Below, piece after piece: positions 40,807 through 49,591 of a DNA stretch of 64,000 bases. Positions within the stretch are counted from its first letter, which is position 1, and each line of letters starts with the position of its first letter. A program made the translations under genes and the position numbers. The stretch is from Gammaproteobacteria bacterium. Lineage in GTDB: Bacteria > Pseudomonadota > Gammaproteobacteria > JAABTG01. The notes below the pieces were generated by a model. The model worked only from the letters and a program-made list of their open reading frames with translations. It searched no databases and was not told the origin of the DNA. The stretch spans positions 868,001 through 932,000 of the forward strand of contig JAXHLS010000002.1 in the NCBI GenBank assembly GCA_034522055.1. Direction: 5' to 3'.

Positions 40807-41979
40807 CTATCCTAACGCCTGTTCGAGATCGGCGATGAGGTCCTCCACGTCTTCGAGGCCCACCGACAGCCGCAGCATGGCGTCGCTGATGCCGCGCCGC
40901 CGGCGCTCTTCCGGGCCGAGGCCATGATGGGTGGTGGTCACCGGCTGGGTGACCAGGCTCTCCACCCCGCCGAGGCTCGGCGCGATGGCGAACAGGCGCA
41001 GGCGGTCCGCCACCGCGGCGGCGGCGGCGCCGTCGCCCGCCACCTCGATGGTGAGCATACCGCCGAAGCCCGTCATCTGGCGCGCCGCCAACTCGTGGCC
41101 GGGGAAGGATGCCAGCCCCGGGTAGAGCACCCGGGTCACGCCGGGGTGGCCCTCCAGGGCCCGGGCGATGGCCCGGGCCGAGGCGTTCTGGGCCCGCACC
41201 CGTACCACCAGGGTGCGCAGGCTGCGGGCCAGCAGGGCCGCGGTCTCGGGGGCCGGGGTCTGGCCCAGGTTCTTGCGCCACGGCCATACCCCTTCCATCA
41301 GCTCCGGGGACCCCATGAGGGCACCGGCGGTGAGGTCGCTGTGGCCGCCCAGGTACTTGGTGGCGCTGTGCACCACCAGGTCGGCGCCCAGGGCCAGGGG
41401 CTGCTGGTTCACCGGCGAGGCGAAGGTGTTGTCCACCATCAGCAACGCCCCGTGGGCATGGGCACGCGCGGCCAGGGCCGCGATGTCGAAGACCTCCAGG
41501 GCCGGGTTGGTGGGGGTCTCCAGGAACACCAGGCCGGCACCGGCGGCCAGCAGGGGGTCGAGGCGCTCCAGCTCGCCCCCCAGCAACAGGTGGGTGGGGA
41601 TGCCGAGCTGGGGTAACTGGTCGCCGATGAGTTCCAGGCTGCCGCCGTAGGCATCGCCGATGCACACCACGCCGCCCCGCCCGTGGGCCATGAAGGCCGC
41701 CGCCTCCGCCGCCATGCCCGAGGCGAAGGCGAGCGCCGCCCCGGCCCCCTCCAGGCTGGCCAGCTTGGCCTCCAGGGCCTGGATGGTGGGGTTGAGGCCG
41801 TAGCGGGTATAGAGGCTGCCCGCGGCCCGGCCCTCCACCACGTCCAGGATGGCCGCGGTGTCGGGAAAGGCGAAGGTGGTGGTGGTGTAGACGGGGGTAT
41901 GGGGGCTGCCGTGGGGGTCGGCGGCCTCGCCGGCATGGATGCAGCGGGTGGCGAGACCGCCCTCAGGAAAATCAGACAT
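40807..41979 (-). CDS. Cystathionine gamma-synthase / gamma-lyase family PLP enzyme
   Basis: The 390-residue protein has the Cys/Met-metabolism PLP fold: RCIHAGEAADPHGSP, YTRYGLNPT, ETPTNP, the PLP-lysine in SATKYLGGHSD and the C-terminal HHGLGPEERRRRGIS with LRLSVGLED. It may build cystathionine from activated homoserine or split cystathionine to cysteine. These activities cannot be told apart by eye. The gene is directly upstream of the cysteine desulfurase, suggesting that cysteine made here is used for sulfur mobilisation. Confidence 0.88.
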   Translation of the reverse strand: MSDFPEGGLATRCIHAGEAADPHGSPHTPVYTTTTFAFPDTAAILDVVEGRAAGSLYTRYGLNPTIQALEAKLASLEGAGAALAFASGMAAEAAAFMAHGRGGVVCIGDAYGGSLELIGDQLPQLGIPTHLLLGGELERLDPLLAAGAGLVFLETPTNPALEVFDIAALAARAHAHGALLMVDNTFASPVNQQPLALGADLVVHSATKYLGGHSDLTAGALMGSPELMEGVWPWRKNLGQTPAPETAALLARSLRTLVVRVRAQNASARAIARALEGHPGVTRVLYPGLASFPGHELAARQMTGFGGMLTIEVAGDGAAAAAVADRLRLFAIAPSLGGVESLVTQPVTTTHHGLGPEERRRRGISDAMLRLSVGLEDVEDLIADLEQALG

Positions 41980-42063
41980 GAAGGACCTCGAAGAGACGGA
42001 TTGAGAAGGCCCATGGTACCCAAGACCGCCGGGGCCGGGGGGTCATGGCCTCCGCGAAGGCCC

Positions 42064-42384
42064 TCACGACCCGCCCCCCCATTCGTCCCTCCAGCGGTCC
42101 AGGATCTCCTGCAGCAGCTTGGCGATGGCCGCCACCTCGGCGTCTCCGAAGCCTTGCCGCTGCAGGTGGCCGGCGATGTCCTCCGGCGCCAGGATCCGGC
42201 CATCGGCGGGCACGACGGCCTCGCCGTCCACCAGCAGGGCCGGCGCGGCCACCGGCGTGCCGGCGCGGTCGGCACGCACCGCCGAGTAGCAGCCGAGTCG
42301 CGAACCCAGGGCCTCGCCATAGCGCATGTAAAGCTGGCAGCGCCCACCGGGGGACTGCTTGGATATGACCACGATGTCGCACAT
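42064..42384 (-). CDS. Hypothetical protein, 106 residues
   Basis: The protein opens CDIVVISKQSPGGRCQLYM and contains APALLVDGEAVVPADGRIL, a strand-rich stretch, then a helical C-terminus (EVAAIAKLLQEILDRWRD). Three cysteines (2, 16, 32) could be redox or metal ligands. The glutaredoxin-like phrase PALLVDGEAV hints at a thioredoxin-type fold, but no CxxC motif exists. I cannot assign a family. GGAGG precedes the ATG. Confidence 0.65.
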   Translation of the reverse strand: MCDIVVISKQSPGGRCQLYMRYGEALGSRLGCYSAVRADRAGTPVAAPALLVDGEAVVPADGRILAPEDIAGHLQRQGFGDAEVAAIAKLLQEILDRWRDEWGGGS

Positions 42385-42397
42385 GTCGTCCTCCTTC

Positions 42398-42520
42398 TCA
42401 GTTTGTACGATCGCGCAGCGCGGCGAGGAAGTCACCGATGGGCGCCGCGGCGACGATTTCCCGGCCGCGCTCGCGGGTGACGGCCCGGCGGGCGGTGGCG
42501 CAGGAGCGATCTGTCGTCAT
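42398..42520 (-). CDS. Possible 40-residue small protein
   Basis: An ATG at 42520, 10 bases after GGAG, opens a 40-codon frame with TTDRSCATARRAVTRE and VAAAPIGDFLAALRD that stops at 42398, 13 bases before the next gene's start. Its stop region supplies the next gene's ribosome-binding site, as in tight operons. There is no homology I know; it could be chance. Confidence 0.35.
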   Translation of the reverse strand: MTTDRSCATARRAVTRERGREIVAAAPIGDFLAALRDRTN

Positions 42521-42545
42521 CCCGGGGGGCCTCCGTGGTCGTCCA

Positions 42546-43754
42546 TCAGAAAGCATAGCGCAGGGTCAGGTAGAGGTTGTCGTTGTCCCTCAGGGCCCCG
42601 AAACGGCCCCGGGGATCCCCGGTGAACAGGTTGGCACCCATCTCGCCCCACAGCGCGTCACTGAAGGCGTAACGCACCGAGGGAATGAAATAGGCGTCGC
42701 CGTCGCTGGGGCTCCAGAAGGTGAACAGGCCGAGGCGCAGGGTCTGGTGGCGCAGGAAGCGCGTGAGGCGCAGGGTGGCCACGGTGCGCAGCTGATCCCG
42801 CGCCGGGCGCCCGGCCGCCAGGGTGCGCCGGTAGGCGCCGTGGTCATGCATCCATTCCCCGTAGGCCTGGAGGCCGAGGGTGGTCTCCTCGGCGATCTGG
42901 CGGCTATAGCCCACCAATACGCGAGTCTCGTCGTTGGGCACGGCGGGGTCGTCGCCGGCATGGTCTTCCGGCGACCGATAAAGTCCCGCCTCGACATGGA
43001 GAACGCCACTCCCGAGGGGTCCGGAGAAGCTGATCCCGTAGGCATCGAGGCGGGGAAAACGGTGGGCATCCCGGCCGCCACCCGGCACCAGGGCCGGGGC
43101 GCGGTGATGGGTGCGGGACAGATAGAGGGCGCCGTTCCAACTGCTGAAATAGCGCGACAGGCGCAGGCTGACCTCGGGGGTGCCCGGATCCCCTACGTCG
43201 GCCGCCGGGGGCGCGGGGACGAAACGCCGGCCGTCGGGCAACCGGTCACGGCGGAAATCGGCCACCACCAGCTCCAGATCCGCAGTGGCGCCATAGTAAT
43301 CCAGCTTGAGGGCGTCGCTGCCCCGCTTCAGGTACTCCAGGGGCAGGCCGCCGAAGAAGGCCACCCAGTCCTTGGGAAAGGTATCGTTGATGAACAGCAG
43401 ATCGGTCACCCCCCAGGTGATCACCTGGCGACCGGCCCGCACCGTAACGTCGCGGGCGTCGTAATCAGCGTAGAGTTCGCGCACGTCGAAGTCGAAATCG
43501 TCCACGGCAACATCGTTGATGAACTCTAGCTTGCCGCCGTAGCCGAAGCCCCTCGTGGCGCCCTCCGTCTTGAGCTGCAGGCGCTGCTCGTTATAGGGCC
43601 GGTCGCAGGCCGTGGGCCGCGGGCAATCCACGCCGTCCACGCGGGCCGCCCCGTGGCCCTGCACGAAGCCGTGGATCGGCGGCGGCTCGGCACCCGCCGG
43701 CGCAGCCGCCAGCCACCCCAGGGCCATCAGCAGAAGCCAGGGTCCCACGGTCAC
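42546..43754 (-). CDS. Outer-membrane porin-like protein (DUF1302-like)
   Basis: This 402-residue protein has a signal peptide (WLLLMALGWLAAAPAGAEP) and alternating beta strands ending in an aromatic C-terminus (YLTLRYAF), the signature of a beta-barrel recognised by the BAM complex. Segments such as GRQVITWGVTD and LELVVADFRRDRL resemble DUF1302-type outer-membrane proteins. It is the last gene of an operon with an RND transporter and a LolA-like protein, so it may provide the outer-membrane part of an export route. Confidence 0.75.
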   Translation of the reverse strand: MTVGPWLLLMALGWLAAAPAGAEPPPIHGFVQGHGAARVDGVDCPRPTACDRPYNEQRLQLKTEGATRGFGYGGKLEFINDVAVDDFDFDVRELYADYDARDVTVRAGRQVITWGVTDLLFINDTFPKDWVAFFGGLPLEYLKRGSDALKLDYYGATADLELVVADFRRDRLPDGRRFVPAPPAADVGDPGTPEVSLRLSRYFSSWNGALYLSRTHHRAPALVPGGGRDAHRFPRLDAYGISFSGPLGSGVLHVEAGLYRSPEDHAGDDPAVPNDETRVLVGYSRQIAEETTLGLQAYGEWMHDHGAYRRTLAAGRPARDQLRTVATLRLTRFLRHQTLRLGLFTFWSPSDGDAYFIPSVRYAFSDALWGEMGANLFTGDPRGRFGALRDNDNLYLTLRYAF

Positions 43755-44545
43755 CGGACCCAGGGGCGCGGCGGCCGTTGCAGATAGCGCTCGCTGAACA
43801 GGTCCTCCTCGAGCCCCACTCCGTACTTCACCTCGTGGTAGACCACTTCGGTACGGTGGCCGCTCTGCTCGTCCTGCATGGTGCGCCGGGTCACGGTCCA
43901 GTGGCCTTCCACCTCGCGCACTTCGCCGGCGGTAAAGGTGCGCATGAGTTCGCCACGGCCGTCGTAGTATTCCTCCTTGAGGGGCAGGCCCCTTTCCACG
44001 TCGATCCAGGACAGGCGGCGGGCATAGTCCACATCGGCCTTGGGCACGCTCTCCACCCGGTAGACCGGGCGGCCCTCCAGGGTCTCTTCGCCCACCAGGG
44101 TATGGGTCTCGTCCTCCAGTTCCCGGCCCGAGACATCCTCGTAGGTGAAGTCGGAGCCCACGAAGGACGAGCGCTTGTCGTCGGCGGCGATGCGGCGCAC
44201 CAGGCGCAGGGCGGGGATGAAGATCCAGCGATCATCCTCGGCGGCCGGATATTTCCACACCATGAAGGCCGTCCCTTTGATGTCAGCGGGTTCGTGGAAA
44301 TAGATGTAATAGCGCTGCTCCCCGGCGCTCCCGATGTCCTTGCGCAGCAGGGTCATCACCCGCCGGCGCTCCTTGCCCTGATGGTTGATCAGACGCATGG
44401 TGGTCCGGGTGACCTGGTCATCCCCGGGGTAGTAGAAGGCCTCCAGGGAGCGGGCCACGATGTCCTCGGCGGCAGGCGCGGCGCCGGCCCCGCCGCTCGA
44501 CGCCAAGGCCACCAGGGCCACCAGGGCGAGGGGAGTGAATCTCAT
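43751..44545 (-). CDS. Outer-membrane lipoprotein-sorting-like protein
   Basis: The 264-residue exported protein has a signal peptide (LALVALVALASSGGAGA) and a LolA/LppX-like half-barrel body (RTTMRLINHQGKERRR, KGTAFMVWKY, WIFIPALRLVRRI, SFVGSDFTYED). Such proteins occur with MMPL/RND transporters and may shuttle a hydrophobic molecule across the periplasm. The ATG at 44545 overlaps the transporter stop by four bases and has GGAG behind it. It overlaps the porin gene by four bases. Confidence 0.82.
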   Translation of the reverse strand: MRFTPLALVALVALASSGGAGAAPAAEDIVARSLEAFYYPGDDQVTRTTMRLINHQGKERRRVMTLLRKDIGSAGEQRYYIYFHEPADIKGTAFMVWKYPAAEDDRWIFIPALRLVRRIAADDKRSSFVGSDFTYEDVSGRELEDETHTLVGEETLEGRPVYRVESVPKADVDYARRLSWIDVERGLPLKEEYYDGRGELMRTFTAGEVREVEGHWTVTRRTMQDEQSGHRTEVVYHEVKYGVGLEEDLFSERYLQRPPRPWVR

Positions 44546-46866
44546 GACGGCATCTCCTTCATGGGTGCGGTGCCCCCCCACAGCCTGCCGTGGGTGAGCC
44601 TGAGCAGCCCCGGCAGCAGGCCGAGGGCGGTAAGGGCGGAGAAGAGCATCAGCAGGGCGAAGAACACCCCCACCGTCTTGTAGGGGCCCAGGGGCGACAG
44701 CACCATGGGCGAAAAGCCCACGGCGATGACCACGGCGTTGCGCGCGATGGCCCGGGCCGGCTCGCCGAACACCGCGGCGTTGGCCGTGGCGGGCTCACCG
44801 CCCATGCGCCCCAGGGCATGGCGGTAACGCTGGATGAAGTGGATGGCGAAGTCGATGGACAGCCCCAGGGTGAGGGCCGAGCACACCGCCATGGGCATGT
44901 CGTACTCCTTGCCCACCAGGGCCGCCAGGCCGTAGGAGAGGGTAATGGCGAATATCAAAGGCAGCATGGAGAGCGCGGCCAGGACCGGGGAACGGAACAG
45001 CAGCAGCATCATGGCGAACACTGCCAGGAAGCCCCCCAGCACCGCCTTCATCATCCCCGTCACCATCTCGTCCTGCCATACCTTGTTGATATAGGTGAGG
45101 CCGGACCAGCGGAGACGGATGCCGGCGGGCGGCGGCTCGGCCGCCACGTGGGCGGCCACCCGGTCCACCACCCGTGCCATCTCCAGGTTGTCGCCGGCAC
45201 GCATCTGCACCCAGATGTTGGCGGTGCGGTAGTCGTAGTCCACGAAGTCATCCAGATCCCCGGCGTCGCCGGCCATCTGGTAGAAGAACAGATACTGGGC
45301 CAGCTCGTCGGCACGGTCGGGGAGGCGGCGCCAGGCCGCGTCGGCGTCGTGCACCACGTAGCTCACCTGCTTCACGACATCCGCCAGGGACGAGGTCTTG
45401 CCCACCTCGGGGTCGGCCTCCAGCACCTCCTGCAGGCGCGCCATCCAGGCCATGACCTGCGGGCGTTTGATGGCCCCGTCGGCGTCACCCTGCAACAGCA
45501 GGTAGGCCATGTAGGTGCCGCCGAGGTGGCGGTTCATCACCCGATCCGCCACCCTGAGTTGGTGGTCGGCGGGAAACCAGGCCACCGGGTTGTCGTTGAC
45601 CACGGTGGTGGACACCCCCCACAGTCCGGCGCCGAGGATGACCGCCGCCGCCATGGCCACCGGCACCGCGCGGGCATGGGCGAACCCGCCGAAGCGGCGC
45701 AGCCCCGTGCCGAGGCGTCCGGCCGCCGCGTCACCTCCGGCGATGGCCGCCTGCAGCCGCTCCTCCCTCATGAGCACGATGGACGCCGGCACCACCGCCA
45801 GGGTGAGCACGAAGGCGGCCAGGATGCCGAAGGCGACGAAGGCCCCGAACACCTGCACCGGCGGGATGTCCGCCAGCATCAGGGAGGCGAAGCCGGCGGC
45901 GGAGGTGAGGGAGGTGTAGAGCATGGGGGTGTAGAGGGCGTCCATGCTCTCCCGCAGGGCCCGGCGCCGGTCGCCCGTCGCGGGATAGCGGTCGTGGAAG
46001 TCGCTCAGCACGTGGACCGAGTCCAGCACCGCGATGGGCATGAGGAACACCGGGATCATGCTGGACATGATGTGCACCGTGTGACCAAGGCCGATCATGA
46101 GCCCCATGCCCCACACCACCGTGAACATGGCCACCACCATCACCGGCACCACCAGGGTCACCTTGCGAAAGATGAGCCACAACAGCACGCACAGCATGGC
46201 GCCGCTGGCCGGCGATACGATGGCCATCTGGCGGAACATCTCGATGCCGAAGCTGTCCTCGACGATGGGCAGGCCCGCCAGGTGATGGCGCTGGGAGGGA
46301 GCGAGTTCCTCCGCCAGGATGGCCCGCAGCTCGTCGCCGATGCGCGCCGCCTGGTCCTTGGCCTCGATGGGGATATAGATCGCCACCAGGGTGCCGTCCC
46401 GGGAGGCCAGCTTGTCCGTGAAAAGCGGGTTATCGGCGATGGCCGCCCGCAGGGCCTCGGCCTCGGCCACCGTTTCCGGCACCCGCGACATCAAGGGCCG
46501 CACGTCCAGCAGTCCATCCTGCGCCTGGACGTCGTCGCTGGTGGTGAGGCTGATGACGTCGGCGGTGATGACGCCGCGGATCCCGAGCAACCGTCCTATC
46601 ACCCGATCCACCCGGGCCAGGGCGTCGGGCGTGAACATGCCCGCGTCGTCGGCGATACCCAGCACGATGAGGTCGTGGATGCCGAAGTCCGCCTTGGCCT
46701 GGTTGTAAAGCACCCGGTCGGCCTGGTCCTCCGGCAGCATGTTCTCCGGATCGGTGTCGATGTGGATCTTCGGGATCTGGAGGCCGAACAGCACGGTGAC
46801 GATAAACGCCACGGTGAGCACCGTCCGCGGGTAGTCCATGGAAATGCCGATGAGTCGTTTCAACAT
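44542..46866 (-). CDS. RND/MMPL-family transporter
   Basis: This 774-residue inner-membrane protein has the RND layout: one helix near the N-terminus (VLTVAFIVTVLFGL), a large periplasmic loop, five helices, then a second loop and five more helices. SSMIPVFLMPIAVLDSVHVLSDF and ALTLGLSIDFAIHFI are the repeated RND signature (each quoted in part). With the LolA-like protein and the barrel protein downstream it likely forms a route for a lipid or hydrophobic substrate, as MMPL systems do. The substrate is unknown. Confidence 0.88.
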   Translation of the reverse strand: MLKRLIGISMDYPRTVLTVAFIVTVLFGLQIPKIHIDTDPENMLPEDQADRVLYNQAKADFGIHDLIVLGIADDAGMFTPDALARVDRVIGRLLGIRGVITADVISLTTSDDVQAQDGLLDVRPLMSRVPETVAEAEALRAAIADNPLFTDKLASRDGTLVAIYIPIEAKDQAARIGDELRAILAEELAPSQRHHLAGLPIVEDSFGIEMFRQMAIVSPASGAMLCVLLWLIFRKVTLVVPVMVVAMFTVVWGMGLMIGLGHTVHIMSSMIPVFLMPIAVLDSVHVLSDFHDRYPATGDRRRALRESMDALYTPMLYTSLTSAAGFASLMLADIPPVQVFGAFVAFGILAAFVLTLAVVPASIVLMREERLQAAIAGGDAAAGRLGTGLRRFGGFAHARAVPVAMAAAVILGAGLWGVSTTVVNDNPVAWFPADHQLRVADRVMNRHLGGTYMAYLLLQGDADGAIKRPQVMAWMARLQEVLEADPEVGKTSSLADVVKQVSYVVHDADAAWRRLPDRADELAQYLFFYQMAGDAGDLDDFVDYDYRTANIWVQMRAGDNLEMARVVDRVAAHVAAEPPPAGIRLRWSGLTYINKVWQDEMVTGMMKAVLGGFLAVFAMMLLLFRSPVLAALSMLPLIFAITLSYGLAALVGKEYDMPMAVCSALTLGLSIDFAIHFIQRYRHALGRMGGEPATANAAVFGEPARAIARNAVVIAVGFSPMVLSPLGPYKTVGVFFALLMLFSALTALGLLPGLLRLTHGRLWGGTAPMKEMPS

Positions 46867-46995
46867 ACCGCTATCCCCCCGATGACGGCCCCGGCCGGCA
46901 GCCGCATGACGCCCTGTTTATCTCCACGGCCCGTGCGGCGGCCCCATTCTCCGGCCCTATTCGCCGGCCCCAGTCGCCCCGCCCCGTGACCGCGG

Positions 46996-48201
46996 CTACC
47001 AGCCCCACTGGCCCGCCACCTCGCGACCGTGACGGGCCCGCCACAGGTAATAGCGCTCGAAGGCCTGCTTCGCCCACGCCCAGTGACGGCCGGCGCTGAA
47101 GTGGACGTGGTTGCGCGGCGGCCGGAAGGGATCGGCGGCCATCCTCACGGCGCCGTCGCCCATGTCCAGGATGCACTCGGCGCGCAGCGGGTGGCCCCTT
47201 GCGGCCCGGCCGGTCACCCCGGCGGCGATTGCCTGAGCGGCGATGACGGCCATCTGTTCGGTCATGTGGGCGGTCTTGGGGAAGTTGACGGGCACCGGCG
47301 TCTCCCCCACCGGCGGCAGCGCCACCGCCACACCTATGGCGTAGACGCCGGGGAAATCGGCATGACGATAGTGCTCGTCCACGGGGATGAAACCCTTGGG
47401 GTTGGCAAGGCCCGGGGCGGCCGCCACCGCACTCACTCCGGCCAGGGGTGGGATGATGAGGGAATAGGCCGACTCCAGGCGGGTGCCGTCGGCCAGGGCC
47501 ACCTCCGAATCGGTGATATCCGCCACCGCCGCCGAGGTGAGGTAATGGATGTCCCGGGCCTCCAGCTCCCCTTCCAGGAACTGGCGCGCCCGCCCCACCC
47601 CACCGACGCCGAAGTGACCGAGGAAGGGCTCGGGGGTCACCAGCGTCATGGGCACGCGGTGGCGCTGGCGGCGGCGCCGCAGCAGATGGTCCACCTGGAA
47701 GGCGAACTCGTAGGCGGGGCCGATGCAGCTCGCCCCCGGGGCACAGCCCACCACCAGCGGCCCCGGCTCCGCCAGGAAGGCCCGCAGCGCATCCCGCGCC
47801 TCCTCCGTCTCCGGCGGCGACATCACCGAATGGCCGGGGCCGTCGAAGGGCCCGAGGCCCGGCACCGCCTCGTTGGCACTGCGGTGGCCGGTGGCGATGA
47901 CAAGGGCGTCGCCAGCATGGGGCCCGGCGGTGGTCTCCACCCGTCGCGCCACCGCATCGACGGCGCTGACGTCGGCATGCACGAAATCGATGTCGCGCCG
48001 CGCCAGGGCCGGCGCCAGGTCGAAGCCGATATCCGCCAGCGCCCGGGTGCCCGTAGCCACCCACGGCAGGGACGGGATGAAGGTGAAGCGGGGCTGGCGG
48101 TCGATGACGGTGATGCGACACTGGGCCGGGGTGAGGAGCCGGCGCAACCGGTAGGCCGCCGTGAGACCGCCGAAGGACGCCCCCAGGATAAGCACGTTCA
48201 T
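46996..48201 (-). CDS. Sulfide:quinone oxidoreductase-like FAD protein
   Basis: The 401-residue flavoprotein begins NVLILGASFGGLTAAYRL (FAD dinucleotide fold) and has VVGCAPGASCIGPAYEF near the middle, the SQR-type cysteine region, and a later cysteine in AECILDMG. SQR enzymes oxidise sulfide to polysulfide and reduce quinone. It lacks obvious membrane helices and has fewer strictly placed cysteines than some SQRs, so a related sulfide- or NADH-using flavoprotein is possible. A DsrE protein and a rhodanese-containing protein are directly upstream, supporting sulfur metabolism. The frame extends to 48327, but the ATG at 48201 fits the fold start. Confidence 0.8.
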   Translation of the reverse strand: MNVLILGASFGGLTAAYRLRRLLTPAQCRITVIDRQPRFTFIPSLPWVATGTRALADIGFDLAPALARRDIDFVHADVSAVDAVARRVETTAGPHAGDALVIATGHRSANEAVPGLGPFDGPGHSVMSPPETEEARDALRAFLAEPGPLVVGCAPGASCIGPAYEFAFQVDHLLRRRRQRHRVPMTLVTPEPFLGHFGVGGVGRARQFLEGELEARDIHYLTSAAVADITDSEVALADGTRLESAYSLIIPPLAGVSAVAAAPGLANPKGFIPVDEHYRHADFPGVYAIGVAVALPPVGETPVPVNFPKTAHMTEQMAVIAAQAIAAGVTGRAARGHPLRAECILDMGDGAVRMAADPFRPPRNHVHFSAGRHWAWAKQAFERYYLWRARHGREVAGQWGW

Positions 48202-48238
48202 CCCAGTGTCCCCCGCTTCCAGGCCGGTGGCAGCGAAG

Positions 48239-48583
48239 TCAAAACACCAGCACCCGGTCCGCCGCCAGGGTATGGTCCGCCAGCTCGGCCATGGTGCTGC
48301 GCCGCGCCCCTGCCACCAGTTCCTCATCGGTCAGGCCGCGGGCGTCCATGCAGGTGCCGCACAACATCAACTCGCCCTTGCGGGCCACCGCCTTCGCCAT
48401 CAGCTCCATGTTGTAGAAGCCCTGGGGCACCTTCTGGCCGGCCTTGGCGCAGGCCACGGCGTCCGCCATCAGGAAGACATGGACGGTGGCCTCCTTGCCC
48501 GCCAGGGCCTTGGCCAGGCGCAGCGCGTTGTAGCTACGCTCCGTGCCGTAGGGCGGGTCGTTGAGTATCAGCAGGGTCTTCAT
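48239..48583 (-). CDS. DsrE-family small protein
   Basis: This 114-residue protein opens KTLLILNDPPYGTERSYNAL and has VHVFLMADAV and LCGTCMDARGL, the DsrE/DsrF-like fold with a cysteine pair CGTC that could carry persulfide. Such proteins relay sulfur between enzymes. It lies between an SQR-like protein and a DedA-rhodanese fusion. I prefer ATG 48583, with GGAG at the right distance, over ATG 48598. Confidence 0.85.
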   Translation of the reverse strand: MKTLLILNDPPYGTERSYNALRLAKALAGKEATVHVFLMADAVACAKAGQKVPQGFYNMELMAKAVARKGELMLCGTCMDARGLTDEELVAGARRSTMAELADHTLAADRVLVF

Positions 48584-48601
48584 CGGTGCGTTCTCCATGG
48601 T

Positions 48602-49591
48602 TCAGGCCGTCGCGGCTTCCTCCACCGGCCAGCCCTGCCGGTGCCAGGCGGTCATGCCCCCCCGCACCACGTGGACGTCGGTGAAGCCGTTGCCGGCAAG
48701 AATGGTCGCCGCCTTGGCCGAGCGGCGGTCGGTGCGGCAGACGAGGAACAGGGGCGCGCCCTTGTAGTCCCCCAGCTCATCGAGGCGTGACGGCAGCTCC
48801 TCCAGGGGCAGGTTGAGGGCCCCCTCGATGTGGCCCTGCTCGCCGTCAAAGTCGGCAGCCGTGCGCACGTCCAGCACCGTGCCCTCCTCCGCCTCCAGGC
48901 TGTGCCTGAGAGTCTCCACGTCCACCATGCGCCCCTGGCGGATATGGGCGACGATGCGCGGAATGAAGGCCACCAGGGCCAGCAGGGCGAGGGCCAGCAG
49001 GCCCTTCTGGATCAGCCCCTCGCCGCCGGCGATGGCCTCCTTGCCGGCATAGCCGAGATAGGTGTAGGCGATGGCCCCGGGCAGCATGAACACGTAGGTG
49101 GCCCACAGGAAGGCGATGAAATCGATACGGGTGAGACCGAGGGCGTAGTTCAGGAGGTTGAAGGGAAACAGCGGCACCAGGCGCACGAAGGCCACGAAGC
49201 GCCAGCCCTCCTGCTCCACGCCGTCCTTGAGCTGCTTCAGGCGCCCGCCGGTTTTCTGCTCCACCCAGTCCGAGGCCAGGTAGCGGGCCACGTAGAAGGC
49301 CACGGCCGCCCCCAGGGTGGCCCCCGTGATGTTGTACACGGTGCCCAACACGGGGCCGAACAGGGCCCCTCCCGCCAGGGTGAGCACGGAACCGGGGGCG
49401 AAGAACACCGTGGCCAGGACGTAGACCAGGATGAAAACCACGGGCGCCAGGGCCCCCATGCCGTCGATGAAGCCCGTCAGGGCCGCCGCGTTGAGGCTGT
49501 CCCGGAAAGTGAGGACGAGGCCGATGCCGAGGGCCAGCACCGCCAGCACCAGCCACCGCAGGTGCCTCTTGTTCCGGATATCAAACCCCAT
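48602..49591 (-). CDS. TVP38/DedA-family membrane protein fused to a rhodanese domain
   Basis: The 329-residue protein has four or five transmembrane helices with the VTT/DedA motif (FFAPGSVLTLAGGALFG and FVRLVPLFPFNLLNYALG, each in the loops) and then a C-terminal rhodanese domain with LDVRTAADF and the active-site loop FLVCRTDRRSA. Rhodaneses carry sulfur as persulfide on that cysteine. The fusion puts a sulfurtransferase at the cytoplasmic membrane face, in line with the sulfide-linked neighbours. Its start overlaps the upstream sterol-desaturase-family gene by 11 bases. Confidence 0.88.
   Translation of the reverse strand: MGFDIRNKRHLRWLVLAVLALGIGLVLTFRDSLNAAALTGFIDGMGALAPVVFILVYVLATVFFAPGSVLTLAGGALFGPVLGTVYNITGATLGAAVAFYVARYLASDWVEQKTGGRLKQLKDGVEQEGWRFVAFVRLVPLFPFNLLNYALGLTRIDFIAFLWATYVFMLPGAIAYTYLGYAGKEAIAGGEGLIQKGLLALALLALVAFIPRIVAHIRQGRMVDVETLRHSLEAEEGTVLDVRTAADFDGEQGHIEGALNLPLEELPSRLDELGDYKGAPLFLVCRTDRRSAKAATILAGNGFTDVHVVRGGMTAWHRQGWPVEEAATA

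Noticed and set aside
44590-46989. A 799-codon plus-strand open frame opposite the RND transporter
   Set aside because: His/Gly/Gln-rich shadow without any recognisable motif or ribosome-binding site.
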